Below, one piece after another: positions 45,598 to 54,360 of a DNA stretch of 64,000 bases. Every line of letters starts with the position of its first letter. The first letter of the stretch is position 1. The notes under the pieces are model-generated. The model had not been told where the DNA came from. It saw nothing but the letters and a program-made list of their open reading frames with translations, and did not search any database. Made by a program: the position numbers and the translations under genes. The stretch lies in contig NZ_LGXZ01000016.1 in assembly GCF_001238295.1 (NCBI RefSeq), forward strand, positions 1 through 64,000, read 5' to 3'. This DNA is from Ruegeria sp. 6PALISEP08 (GTDB lineage: Bacteria > Pseudomonadota > Alphaproteobacteria > Rhodobacterales > Rhodobacteraceae).

Positions 45598-46961
45598 GCG
45601 CACGGTTTCTAGCAACCTCGGCGATCGCGATCAGCAGCGTCTCGATTGCTGCGATCATGTTCATTGCCTCGAACAGGTCTGAAATGACGGTGCCTGCGCC
45701 CACGGTCTTTCAGGTGCCCAAACTTCCTGCGGAACCGCAGATCACATCGGCTCCGTTGCTGAACGTACCATCAACAGAACTCGCTCCAAGCCCCGTTTCG
45801 TTTCGACCTGTTCAGCCGGAACCCATTCAGGCAGAGGAACCTTTGCCTCCTGTTGAACCACCTTCACGAACATGGACGCGCGAGCTTGCGGTGGGTGACA
45901 CACTCGACAGTATGCTGTCTGACGCGGGGATTGACGCAACCGATCGCGCTGAAATCGCACTTGCACTTGGCGCTGAATACGACTTGCGGCGCTTGCGGCC
46001 GGGTCACTCGATAACAGTCGTTGCAACGGCAGCGGATCAACTGCGGAGTGTGGAGCTCGCCGTGGAAGATGGCGTGAGAATTGAAGTGACACTTAGCGAG
46101 ACATTGTCCACGCGCGTGGTCTCGCCAGAACCCGACACTGTCATTCTGGCCCGCAAAACAGAGATCGAAACTTCGATCTCAAATGCTCTGAGCAGCGCAA
46201 AGATCCCGGTTCGTTTTGCGGTGGATCTCGCTCAGATGCTGAGCGGCACAGTGGATTTTCGACGCGATCTGACCGGTGGCGAAACGCTTCGGCTTCTCTG
46301 GCGCGAAAAGAGCATCGATGGCGAGAGGGTGGGCCAGTCCGAGCTCATTTTTGCGGCGCTGGAAGTTGATGATCGGGTTTACGAAATAGCATGGCCAGAC
46401 GACGACAACGGTCGCGCCACGATCTATGTTGATGGTGAACTTCTTCGCGTCTTTGCCCAACCCGTCGAAGGCGCGCGCCTGAGTTCAGTCTTTGGTCGGC
46501 GGAAACATCCGGTCTACGGCAATGTGCGGATGCACACCGGTGTCGATTTTGCTGCCGCACGTGGTACTCCGGTACATGCGACGGCCCCGGGTCGCGTGTC
46601 TTATGTAGGTTGGCGCGGGGGGTATGGGCGTGTGGTGGAAATCGCTCATGGATCGGACACGGTCACGCGATATACGCATCTTAGCGCAACCGCCGATGGT
46701 CTGGCCAAAGGTCAGCGCGTGGAGGCTAGCGAGATGGTTGGCCGTGTCGGGTCGAGCGGCACCGCGACCGGCCCCAATCTTCATTATGAAGTATTGGTTG
46801 ACGGGCGCCCAACGGACCCGCTTTCTGACAACCGACTTGCTGCCGCTGCGAACAACGAGGTTGAAAGCGAAGCAGCGCGAAAACGCTTAAGAAATGCTCG
46901 AGCACAGCTTGAGAAACAGCTGGGCAATCCCGTCGCCAAAAAAAGCGAATCTAGTTCGTGA
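45594..46961 (+). CDS. M23-family peptidoglycan endopeptidase
   Basis: A 455-residue protein with an N-terminal membrane anchor, a Pro/Glu-rich linker (residues ~35-90), OapA/LysM-like domains and a C-terminal M23 domain: Zn ligands in MHTGVDFAA and NLHYEV, with the active-site HLS. It cleaves peptide cross-links in the cell wall. Its place at the end of a copper/thiol operon under a metal-type promoter is unusual. Confidence 0.85.
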   Translation: MSARFLATSAIAISSVSIAAIMFIASNRSEMTVPAPTVFQVPKLPAEPQITSAPLLNVPSTELAPSPVSFRPVQPEPIQAEEPLPPVEPPSRTWTRELAVGDTLDSMLSDAGIDATDRAEIALALGAEYDLRRLRPGHSITVVATAADQLRSVELAVEDGVRIEVTLSETLSTRVVSPEPDTVILARKTEIETSISNALSSAKIPVRFAVDLAQMLSGTVDFRRDLTGGETLRLLWREKSIDGERVGQSELIFAALEVDDRVYEIAWPDDDNGRATIYVDGELLRVFAQPVEGARLSSVFGRRKHPVYGNVRMHTGVDFAAARGTPVHATAPGRVSYVGWRGGYGRVVEIAHGSDTVTRYTHLSATADGLAKGQRVEASEMVGRVGSSGTATGPNLHYEVLVDGRPTDPLSDNRLAAAANNEVESEAARKRLRNARAQLEKQLGNPVAKKSESSS

Positions 46962-47059
46962 GAGTTTCCTAAACGGCTTCAAGTGCGCGGCTATCAGTTT
47001 GCGGGTATGCGCGCCTGAAGCGGACTGCACTGCAGAAGAACCAAATCAGAGGATGTAAG

Positions 47060-47224
47060 ATGATTGCAATCGCGGGGGCCTTGGTTGGCGCCGTTTGGGG
47101 TGGGGTCCTGGCAAAGCGCCGGAATGGCAACAGCCTTGATATTCTTCAATACGCTACAGGATATGCCATCGCTTTTGGCCTGGTGGCGTTTTTTCTTTCA
47201 ATCGCAGTTGTGCGCCTGATGTAA
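47060..47224 (+). CDS. 54-residue two-helix membrane protein
   Basis: ATG 47060 with AGAGGA upstream encodes two hydrophobic segments (IAIAGALVGAVWGGVLA and ATGYAIAFGLVAFFLSIAVV) separated by a basic loop (KRRNGN). Good codon usage and a terminator just after it support a real gene. Similar tiny proteins lie beside P-type ATPase genes. Function unknown. Confidence 0.65.
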   Translation: MIAIAGALVGAVWGGVLAKRRNGNSLDILQYATGYAIAFGLVAFFLSIAVVRLM

Positions 47225-47240
47225 CGCGCCAGTAAGCAAG

Positions 47241-47273
47241 GCGAAAGCCGGACACCTGGAGTCCGGCTTTCGC
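47241..47273. terminator. convergent terminator
   Basis: A perfect 13-bp stem (47241-47253 with 47261-47273) with a seven-base loop lies between convergent genes and can serve both strands. Confidence 0.75.
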
Positions 47274-47275
47274 TC

Positions 47276-49609
47276 TTATGTGGTCGCAGCGCCTATTCCC
47301 TGCGAGCCAAGGGTATTTGCCTTAGTCTGGGCGGTATGATCTTCCGGAGCTTTCAGAAGCCGTAAGGCATTGGCCACGACCAGCAAGGACACTCCGACAT
47401 CAGCAGCGATTGCACCCCACATGGATGCCAAACCAAAACCCGTGAGAGTGACAAACAATGCTTTGGTCGCAAGTGAGAAGCCGATGTTCTGACGGATGAT
47501 CGACATGGTTCGACGTGAATGGTCGATCAGCCAGGGTACTTTACCGATGTCGTCGGTCATCAGAGCAATGTCTGCGGTCTCAATCGCAGCATCGGACCCA
47601 ACTGCACCCATCGCAACTGCATAATGTGCCCGAGCCATCGCAGGCGCGTCGTTGACGCCATCGCCGATCATCGCAACCATCTCGTGCTGTTCTGCCAGTT
47701 CCTCAATCGCAGCGACTTTGTCCTCCGGCAGAAGTTGGGCCCGGACTTCGTCGATACCGACTTCGGCTGCTACCGCTCTCGCGGTTTGTTCGTTGTCACC
47801 AGTCAGCATGATGATTGACTTCACGCCCTGCGCGTGAAGCCGGGCAACGATGCTTCGGGCTTCGGGGCGAATGCGGTCCCGCAGCTCAAGCAAACCGGTG
47901 ACTCCGTTCTCATCCCCGACAACCACAAGTGTGCTTCCCGCGCTCTCGATTTGGTTGCGCAATTCGGCAGGGATGGACGCGCCAAAGCCTTTCTCTACAG
48001 CGAAGCGGTCAGAGCCAAGCCAGATATCTCCGCGCTCGGTGCGACCTTCAAGACCCCGACCGGGAACGGTTCGGATGTCTTCAGCCGCAGATATCGAAAT
48101 GTCGGTCTGTTCTGCCTTGGTCAAAATGGCGCGGGCCAGCGGGTGTGAAGACCGAACCTCGAGGCTGGCACCGCTCGCCAACAGCTCCTGCTCGGATGCG
48201 TCGCCCAGCGGATACACATTGGCAACTTCAGGCTCTCCCATGGTGATCGTGCCGGTCTTGTCCATGGCCAGTGCGGTGGTACGCCCGGGGGCCTCGATAT
48301 ATGCGCCGCCCTTAATCAGAACCCCAGCCCGGGCCGAAGCGGTCAAAGCCGCAACGATGGAAACCGGTGTGGAAATGACGAGCGCACAGGGGCAGGCGAT
48401 AACCAGAAGAACAAGTGCATTGTAAAACCAGAAGCCCCACGATGCGCCAAATGCAAGCGGTGGGATCAGGGCGATGGCCACTGCAACGACCATAACGATG
48501 GGCGTATAGATCCGCGCAAATTTTGTAACCCACTGCTCAACCGGCGCACGGCGAGCATGAGCATCACCGACCATCCGGATGATCTTGGCAAGCACGGTAT
48601 CGGACGCTGTTTTCGTCGCACGAATTTTGAGGGTGCCTTCACCATTGATTGTGCCGGCATAGACCTCATCACCCAGCTCTTTGGGAACCAGCGCGCTTTC
48701 ACCTGTGATTGGAGCCTGGTCAACGGCACCGGCCCCTTCGATGACTTCGCCGTCAAGTGGAATGCGATCCCCACCCCGAACGATGAAGCTGTCACCGACA
48801 AAGACATCCGCCGCCGGGACCGTTGCCTCGGAACCGTCAGCACGAACCAGCCGAACCGTCGGGGGGGCCAGATCAAGCAGCGCGGATACTGCGTTGCGAG
48901 CCCGTCCGACACTCCAGCTTTCCAGATAAAGAGAAAGCGAAAAGAAAAATGCTACAGTTGCCGCTTCAAAAAATTCGCCCAGAGCGATGGCACCAGCGAC
49001 GGCAACAACCATCAGAAGGTTCATATCCGGCGAAAGTCGACGCGCCGAATACCAGGCCTTAGGGGCCACCAGCCAGACGCCAAACAAGATCGCGACTGCG
49101 AACAAAGCTGCCTCGGCTAAAGGCATCGGAACCTCACCATGTCCCGAGAACAGCCCAAGCGCACCGCCCATGCCGGTTTCGAAAATGTGCCAGCCAAAAC
49201 CCGCTGCCCAAAACCCTCCGCTGAGCGCGGTGAACCGCCGCTGACGTGCAATATGCGCCGCCTGATCCTGCGCGGCATTTCCGTCATCCCAAGAATTGGC
49301 GGTCATACCGGTGCTGGCAACCAGCAGCATGACATCTTCGTCAGAAAGCTTGGCAGCACTTTCAAGAAGCGTCATTCGACCGTTGATGACATCAAAAGCG
49401 AGATGCTCTTCACCACCAACTTTCGGGCCGATAACCCGGTTCAGGATCGCAACCTCTTCGGCGCAATCGAGGCCAGAGACCTGAAAGCTTCTGCCACCTT
49501 CGGGAATCGGACCGGCGGGCGCGATGTCACCACACCCGCTACTGCCGCACGCGTTGTGACCTTGTCTATTTTCGTGGTCATGGTCGTGGTTGTGGGTATC
49601 GGATGACAT
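47276..49609 (-). CDS. Zn/Cd/Pb-translocating P-type ATPase
   Basis: A 777-residue efflux ATPase. The His/Asp-rich N-terminus (HNHDHDHEN) precedes a degenerate metal domain with GLDCAEE. It has the intramembrane CPC site (IACPCALVIST), phosphorylation DKTGTITMGE, and TGDN and [10 protein letters not shown] motifs. CPC with the C-terminal helix pattern of ZntA/CadA rather than CopA indicates divalent soft-metal export to the periplasm. GAGG precedes the start. It is driven by the MerR-type promoter at 49642-49672. Confidence 0.9.
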   Translation of the reverse strand: MSSDTHNHDHDHENRQGHNACGSSGCGDIAPAGPIPEGGRSFQVSGLDCAEEVAILNRVIGPKVGGEEHLAFDVINGRMTLLESAAKLSDEDVMLLVASTGMTANSWDDGNAAQDQAAHIARQRRFTALSGGFWAAGFGWHIFETGMGGALGLFSGHGEVPMPLAEAALFAVAILFGVWLVAPKAWYSARRLSPDMNLLMVVAVAGAIALGEFFEAATVAFFFSLSLYLESWSVGRARNAVSALLDLAPPTVRLVRADGSEATVPAADVFVGDSFIVRGGDRIPLDGEVIEGAGAVDQAPITGESALVPKELGDEVYAGTINGEGTLKIRATKTASDTVLAKIIRMVGDAHARRAPVEQWVTKFARIYTPIVMVVAVAIALIPPLAFGASWGFWFYNALVLLVIACPCALVISTPVSIVAALTASARAGVLIKGGAYIEAPGRTTALAMDKTGTITMGEPEVANVYPLGDASEQELLASGASLEVRSSHPLARAILTKAEQTDISISAAEDIRTVPGRGLEGRTERGDIWLGSDRFAVEKGFGASIPAELRNQIESAGSTLVVVGDENGVTGLLELRDRIRPEARSIVARLHAQGVKSIIMLTGDNEQTARAVAAEVGIDEVRAQLLPEDKVAAIEELAEQHEMVAMIGDGVNDAPAMARAHYAVAMGAVGSDAAIETADIALMTDDIGKVPWLIDHSRRTMSIIRQNIGFSLATKALFVTLTGFGLASMWGAIAADVGVSLLVVANALRLLKAPEDHTAQTKANTLGSQGIGAATT

Positions 49610-49641
49610 AGTTAGACCTCAAGAATCTCTGCGGTCCTTTG

Positions 49642-49672
49642 CAAATAGTTCCTACAGCAACTAGAGCTTCAA
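49642..49672 (-). promoter_or_regulatory. MerR-type promoter of the P-type ATPase
   Basis: TTGAAG-N19-TATTTG with spacer dyad CTCTAG-TTG-CTGTAG. Same architecture as 42722 and 50836. Confidence 0.78.
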
Positions 49673-49797
49673 TACCTTTTTCAATTTTTTTCAATCCGGT
49701 TCGTTGCCCGCGATATTGATGCTTCATTCCTTCTTGCGGGCCGGTCGCGTGGATGCAATTTAGTCGCAGAAGACGTAATAAATTTTGGAACAAGTCA

Positions 49798-50070
49798 ATG
49801 CAGAAACGGATCGCAATTACCATCACGTTAGTCTCGATTACTGCCGGTTGCTCAGCCCAGTTCACAGGGGGCAAAAGCAAAGCATTCGAACCAGGTAACC
49901 TGCCGGATTCAGTTGTTGCGCTGGCAGAACCGGGGCAAGATCTGGCCACAGCGCGCCTTATGCCAGAAGATAACTGCTTTTGGTATGAGCACAGCGGACC
50001 TGTCGAGACGACGCTGGTTCCACTGCGCGCAACGAATGGCGCCCCGATCTGCGCTGCGCGTGACGCCTGA
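49798..50070 (+). CDS. small putative lipoprotein
   Basis: A 90-residue protein with a lipobox-like signal (ITITLVSITAGCSAQF) and a short mature part with two Cys (MPEDNCFWYEHSGP, NGAPICAARDA). ATG 49798 is preceded by GGAA. It is divergent from the ATPase and convergent with the L,D-transpeptidase. Function unknown; possibly a metal-stress envelope protein. Confidence 0.6.
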   Translation: MQKRIAITITLVSITAGCSAQFTGGKSKAFEPGNLPDSVVALAEPGQDLATARLMPEDNCFWYEHSGPVETTLVPLRATNGAPICAARDA

Positions 50071-50111
50071 TAAAAAAGAGGGCAGCGACATCCACCTGCG
50101 CTGCCCAAAAT

Positions 50112-50774
50112 TTATGAGCGGGCTGTGACGCTATCTTCGGCCGAGTATAAGTATGCGGTCGAGCCGATTTTTACATGTGGGTAGAGATCATTGATATGGG
50201 CCATGATCATTCTAACACATCCAGAACTTGCGCGACCACCGATGCTTCTGGGCTGAGGTGTACCGTGGATTCTGAGATAAGTATCTCGATCCCCAACGTA
50301 TAGATAAAGGGCTCGAGAGCCGAGAGCATTACTTGGCCCGGGTTCCATGCCATCCCGGAATTCCGCGTATTCGGGGTTGCGCTCGATCATTGAAGCCGTT
50401 GGCGTCCAATGTGGCCATTCGACCTTGCGCCGGATAGCATAGGTACCGGGCTCGTAAAGGTTCCCACGCGCGATCGCTACGCCATAGCGCATTGCTGTGC
50501 CGCCTTCCTCGATATGGTAAAGATAGCGCGCGACGGCATCGACATGGATGTCACCGGGAACCAAACCATCATTTGCTACGACACGTCGTGGTAAAAAACG
50601 GTCATGAACGCCCCATGGATTTGAGGTCGCTGGATCGTAGTCAAATGGCGTGACCTGGCTGTCCCAATAGGTCTTTTGCGACGAGGTTGGCCATGTTTTG
50701 GCGATCAATGGACTGGCCGCAGACGCCGAGAATAGCGCTGTGGTTGATTGAATGAAATGGCGCCGTGTCAGCAT
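50112..50774 (-). CDS. L,D-transpeptidase with metal-type promoter
   Basis: A 220-residue exported protein (TRRHFIQSTTALFSASAASPLIA, possible Tat signal) with the YkuD domain: NPWGVHDRFLPRR, PGDIHVD, LYLRIHGTPQPRSIGGRASSGCVRM with catalytic His and Cys. It forms or edits peptidoglycan cross-links. Upstream is a MerR-type promoter (50836-50866), implying induction by metal. Confidence 0.88.
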   Translation of the reverse strand: MLTRRHFIQSTTALFSASAASPLIAKTWPTSSQKTYWDSQVTPFDYDPATSNPWGVHDRFLPRRVVANDGLVPGDIHVDAVARYLYHIEEGGTAMRYGVAIARGNLYEPGTYAIRRKVEWPHWTPTASMIERNPEYAEFRDGMEPGPSNALGSRALYLYVGDRDTYLRIHGTPQPRSIGGRASSGCVRMIMAHINDLYPHVKIGSTAYLYSAEDSVTARS

Positions 50775-50835
50775 AAGTCTCGTCCTGGTTCACAAGTGTA
50801 ATGTGGTTGCATCGCATTTTTGCGATCAAATTCGA

Positions 50836-50866
50836 GTCTTAAAGCCTCTAGCAGCTAGAGCTTCAA
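50836..50866 (-). promoter_or_regulatory. MerR-type promoter of the L,D-transpeptidase
   Basis: TTGAAG-N19-TAAGAC with the best dyad of the set, CTCTAG-CTG-CTAGAG. Confidence 0.8.
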
Positions 50867-51039
50867 GAGGTTTCAGGTAACGCTTGGTTTACCCAATGGA
50901 CCATGTCGCCGGTTGCGTGAATCCTGCATCGGTCGAGTCTACTTCGGACTAGGTCGCAAAGACATTTGACAGAAACGAAGCCGCCATTGTAGCGGTGAAT
51001 TGTTTTCGGTTCCTGATGGCGGAAGCCAAAAGGATTAAA

Positions 51040-51195
51040 AGGGAATACGGTTCGGTGTTTTCAATGGCGCCAATTCCGTAACTGCCCCCGCAACTGTGAG
51101 CGGAGAGCGATGCCAAGACACCACTGGTTCGTAATGGAACCGGGAAGGTTGGCGGAGCGAGCACCCGCGAGTCAGGAGACCTGCCGTAAAGCGCC
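51040..51195 (+). promoter_or_regulatory. cobalamin riboswitch
   Basis: All conserved boxes are present: GCCCCCGCAACTGTGAGCGG, CACCACTGG, CCGGGAAGG, and the B12 box GAGTCAGGAGACCTGCC near 51170-51186. A GC hairpin (CCGCC/GGCGG, about 51251-51268) just before AGGGAG of the next gene probably forms the translation switch. Cobalamin should turn off the downstream permease. Confidence 0.92.
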
Positions 51196-51278
51196 GGGCT
51201 ATGCCCAGACTGAACCTGTCGGCCTTACGGTCGATTCAACCTGACAAGCCGCCGGGTGAGGCGGTAGGGAGAAAGAAC

Positions 51279-51962
51279 ATGCATATCGAACCGGGCATCG
51301 TGAATGGTGCCAAAATCGCGCTTTCCTATGTTACCGCCGCAGGTGCGGCTACTTACGCAGCGAAAGAAACGTTTTCCACATTGCGTGCGAATGGACCTGC
51401 ATCTTTTGCTATGCGCTCGGTGCTCGCCACCGTTGGGGTTTTCCTTTTCTTCGAAGTCCTGCCGCATTTCCCGGTTGGTGTCTCTGAAGTCCACTTCATC
51501 CTGGGGTCGACGCTGTTTCTGCTTCTCGGTGCTGCACCCGCGGCTTTTGGATTGGCAGCTGGTCTCCTGATTCAGGGTGTGTTTTTTGCCCCGTTCGATC
51601 TTCCGCAGTACTTCATCAACCTGACCACTCTGCTGGTGCCGCTATTTGCGCTACAAGCACTGGCCAGCCGCATCATCGCTCCCGGCACAGCATATGTTGA
51701 CCTCAAATATGGCCAAGCTCTTGCGCTGAGTGCGACGTATCAGGGAGGAGTAGTCGCATGGGTTGGGTTCTGGGCCTTCTACGGCCAGGGTTTCGGCGCA
51801 GAAACCATGGCTTCGGTTCTATCCTTTGGCGGTGCTTATATGCTGGTAATCGTCATTGAGCCGATTGCTGATCTGGCAGTGCTTGCGGCAGCCAAGGCGA
51901 TGCGCGGTTTGAACAGTACAGGTCTGGTGACTCCGCGTTTGTACAACGCTGCGAAAGCTTGA
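51279..51962 (+). CDS. CbiM-like cobalt (ECF) transporter permease
   Basis: A 227-residue membrane protein starting MHIEPG, the N-terminal Met-His metal-binding start of CbiM/NikM substrate components, with GVSEVHFILGSTLFLLLGAAPAAFGLA and FFAPFDLPQYFINLTTLLVPLFALQ. It takes up Co(II) for cobalamin synthesis under the riboswitch at 51040. No CbiQ/CbiO (ATPase) genes are next to it; in this alphaproteobacterial subfamily the permease is often alone. AGGGAG precedes ATG 51279. Confidence 0.85.
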   Translation: MHIEPGIVNGAKIALSYVTAAGAATYAAKETFSTLRANGPASFAMRSVLATVGVFLFFEVLPHFPVGVSEVHFILGSTLFLLLGAAPAAFGLAAGLLIQGVFFAPFDLPQYFINLTTLLVPLFALQALASRIIAPGTAYVDLKYGQALALSATYQGGVVAWVGFWAFYGQGFGAETMASVLSFGGAYMLVIVIEPIADLAVLAAAKAMRGLNSTGLVTPRLYNAAKA

Positions 51963-52034
51963 CCAAAGTTTGAAGCGGTGTCCTAAAATTGGGTTGCCGC
52001 GAAAAAACCGGTAGTCGCAGCTCCAAAGATTATT

Positions 52035-52067
52035 GTGGCGCGTCTCGAGGGCGCGCCACATTGTTTT
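52035..52067 (+). terminator. rho-independent terminator
   Basis: An 8-bp GC stem (52035-52042 with 52052-52059), extended by flanking bases, followed by ATTGTTTTT. Ends the permease transcript and lies at the stop of the convergent gene. Confidence 0.75.
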
Positions 52068-52675
52068 TAGCCACTAAAAACCTGTACCCAACGATCAGGG
52101 TGAATCGGGTCCTGTATTCGTAGGAAAAGATACCTCGTTTCCTTCCACGTTTTGATCCTGTTGGTAACATTGTCCAGAACCAAATCGCCTTCACTCGAGC
52201 GATAGACTAGAACAGCATGGCCATTGCGATTGGTGTCCAAGACAGTCGCAATTAGTAGCTTCGTAGGATCCAAACCATTCTGCACAAGTTCAAACTTCTT
52301 TTGCAAAGCGAAGTCTTCGCAATCTCCTGACCCTTGCGTCGGCAGTGTCCAGTATTCTTTTGTCCCATATTGGCTTTGATCCGAAACTGCTCGGATTCTC
52401 CGATTGACGCGCGTGTTGATCGTTTTAACGATCTGATTTTCTTTTGCCACGGACAGACCAGAGCTACGAGCGCTCGCGCACGCCCACGAGTAGTCTTTGC
52501 ACAGTGATTTGGCACCGGATGGCGCTCCAATCTTTTTGTCAAGACCGATCGAGGGAAGCTCAGAGGCTTGCAATGTAGCGGCAGACACAAAAAAGCTGCA
52601 TATAAAACAGACCATTGGGAGATAACCCAGCAGGTTTTTCGATAACACTCCCTGAACTAAAGTGGGATTTGTCAT
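52067..52675 (-). CDS. bacterial transglutaminase-like cysteine peptidase
   Basis: A 202-residue exported protein (signal …SKNLLGYLPMVCFICSFFVSAATLQAS) of the BTLCP family (PF06035): Cys in GSGDCEDFALQKK, His in RNGHAVLVYRS, Asp in LVLDNVTN. Relatives such as LapG cleave surface adhesins; others have no known substrate. ATG 52675 with AGAAGG is preferred. No LapD/adhesin genes are nearby. Confidence 0.8.
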   Translation of the reverse strand: MTNPTLVQGVLSKNLLGYLPMVCFICSFFVSAATLQASELPSIGLDKKIGAPSGAKSLCKDYSWACASARSSGLSVAKENQIVKTINTRVNRRIRAVSDQSQYGTKEYWTLPTQGSGDCEDFALQKKFELVQNGLDPTKLLIATVLDTNRNGHAVLVYRSSEGDLVLDNVTNRIKTWKETRYLFLRIQDPIHPDRWVQVFSG

Positions 52676-52763
52676 ATCTGCCTTCTCCATGCTCGTTCCT
52701 CTAAAGTATCCAAACTTCCCCGGCCAATGTGTTTTATTCCAAGCCTTCATGTGCTTAGGGGAA

Positions 52764-52794
52764 TTGCAACAGCTTCTTAGCCTCTAGGGGTAAA
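52764..52794 (-). promoter_or_regulatory. weak MerR-like promoter candidate
   Basis: TTTACC-N19-TTGCAA with CCTAGAGG in the spacer. The half-site matches the neighbouring metal promoters but the dyad and -10 are poor, so this is only a candidate. Confidence 0.25.
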
Positions 52795-53037
52795 GCGGCA
52801 AAAATTTGCAGATTCTTTGGTATTTCTTCCTTAGTTGACAGCATCAGAGCATCCACGCCATCACCAGCCCGGCATAGCTAACAGAGCGAATTAGAGGGTA
52901 AGCTGATCGCAATTCTCTCATTCAACAAAAATACAACAGAGATCGGCCGTCATCGCTGAGGGTTACGGAATACCGGGACAATGAAGCCGCTCCTCCGCAA
53001 GCTGAGATAGCCAGTTTCGGTTTTCCAGGCGCTGCAA

Positions 53038-53457
53038 TTAGTGGCCGCTAATGACATCTTTGACGAAAGGCTCGTTGAGCAACGCCGTTAGCAGAGGGCA
53101 TGAGGCCGCACCCTCGGTGCAGGTCTGCACAAGTTCTGCCAGTGCTTGCTCCAACCGTTGGAGGGCGGCGATTTTTGACCTGACGTTGTCGAGATGTCTT
53201 GTTGCAACGTCTTCGACGTCACGACAAGCTTGCTCGGGCGCTTTGGACAATTCGCGAAGTGCGCATGCATCCTGAATGGTAAAGCCAAGATCGCGGCAGC
53301 GTTTGATGAATCTGAGCTCGGAGATTTCCCGTTCCGTGTATGCGCGGCGTCCCGAGGCGGTTCGACCGGCTTTCTCGACTATGCCTTCCCGTTCGTAATA
53401 GCGGATCGTCTCGACCGACAGACCGGTCAATCTCGCCGCTTCGCCAATCGCAATCAT
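53038..53457 (-). CDS. MerR-family regulator (mercury-like)
   Basis: A 139-residue regulator with HTH IAIGEAARLTGLSVETIRYYEREGI and ligand cysteines in QACRDVE and QTCTEGAASCPLL. The spacing resembles the Hg(II)-sensing MerR group, though its two C-terminal Cys are six residues apart instead of eight. It is divergent from a MerT-like gene across the promoter at 53473-53503. Confidence 0.8.
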   Translation of the reverse strand: MIAIGEAARLTGLSVETIRYYEREGIVEKAGRTASGRRAYTEREISELRFIKRCRDLGFTIQDACALRELSKAPEQACRDVEDVATRHLDNVRSKIAALQRLEQALAELVQTCTEGAASCPLLTALLNEPFVKDVISGH

Positions 53458-53472
53458 GTGATGACCTTTCCC

Positions 53473-53503
53473 TTGAACCTGTAGCTACTACAGGATGCAT
53501 GTT
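53473..53503 (+). promoter_or_regulatory. MerR-type promoter of the merT-like gene
   Basis: TTGAAC-N19-CATGTT with a perfect spacer dyad CCTGTAG-CTA-CTACAGG, directly between the divergent MerR and MerT-like genes. Confidence 0.8.
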
Positions 53504-53602
53504 GTCGGTCATGATGTCGAATTTCACAAACCGCGCGAAGCAAGAATCGAGGAAGTCGAACCGGCTTCCGTTCGAGTTCGTCAAAGCCGGAGAAAGCTGA
53601 CC

Positions 53603-53926
53603 ATGAGCAAGTTTGTTGGCGCGAGCTTTCTTGGATCGTTTACCGCACTTGGCGTTGCGACCTGCTGCATCTTGCCGATGGCCTTGATTTTACTTGGCTT
53701 GGGAGGGAGCTGGCTGGCCGTATTCGGCAAGATCGCCGCCGCGAGTTATTACGTGCTCGGCGGTTCGACGGCCCTGCTGTTTCTCTCTGGCATCGTCGCG
53801 TATCGCCGTGGTTCGCTCGACCGCCTCAAATGGTGGCTGACAGGCAGTTTTGCGTTGACGGCCATCGCTTGGGTTATCGTGCTCAACGAAATCCGAATAA
53901 ATGATTTCCTGATAACCTTGATGTGA
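53603..53926 (+). CDS. MerT-like mercuric transport protein
   Basis: A 107-residue membrane protein with three helices; the first carries the Cys pair ATCCILPMALILLGLGGSWL typical of MerT, which accepts Hg(II) in the membrane. A second cytoplasmic Cys pair is absent. ATG 53603 with GGAG upstream. No merA (mercuric reductase) or merP is visible in the window, so imported metal would have to be handled elsewhere. Confidence 0.78.
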   Translation: MSKFVGASFLGSFTALGVATCCILPMALILLGLGGSWLAVFGKIAAASYYVLGGSTALLFLSGIVAYRRGSLDRLKWWLTGSFALTAIAWVIVLNEIRINDFLITLM

Positions 53927-53930
53927 CGCC

Positions 53931-54149
53931 ATGAGTGAAAAGCGCCCGAACCTTGTCAGCACGATCATCTGCCCGGAATGTGGACATTCAAGGCCTGAAA
54001 CGATGCCAACAGACGCGTGCCAGTGGTTCTACGAATGCACATCTTGCGGAAAAGTCCTGAAGCCACTTCCCGGCGATTGTTGCGTCTACTGTTCCTACGG
54101 ATCGGCTCCATGCCCGCCAATTCAGGCGGGCTACAAATGCGGCGGTTGA
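53931..54149 (+). CDS. GDCCVxC-domain cysteine-rich protein
   Basis: A 72-residue protein with CPECGHS, CTSCGKV, and the signature GDCCVYCSYGSAPCPP (a family known in both Cys and selenocysteine forms). Ten cysteines suggest zinc ribbon-like metal binding. It follows the MerT-like gene by four bases and belongs to the mercury-type unit. Biochemical role unknown. Confidence 0.82.
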   Translation: MSEKRPNLVSTIICPECGHSRPETMPTDACQWFYECTSCGKVLKPLPGDCCVYCSYGSAPCPPIQAGYKCGG

Positions 54150-54173
54150 TACGGCGGCCGGGATGTCGGTTTT

Positions 54174-54218
54174 GTCCGCAAAGCCGGTCATCAGGCTTTG
54201 CGGACGCGGGTATTTTTT
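54174..54218 (+). terminator. terminator
   Basis: A perfect 12-bp stem (54174-54185 with 54194-54205) followed after seven bases by TTTTTT. The distance to the T run lowers confidence. Confidence 0.55.
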
Positions 54219-54360
54219 CACCGTAAGCTGGAACTTGCCCGGTAGGACAAGGCAGGCGTGAAGTCACGGATCAACTGGTTTGCCGTGAAGAATGTCACGT
54301 AAACCGGGCAGAAGAAGCGAGCGCCGCGTTTTTCAGGATCTTGCCAGCGCCATCGGAACT

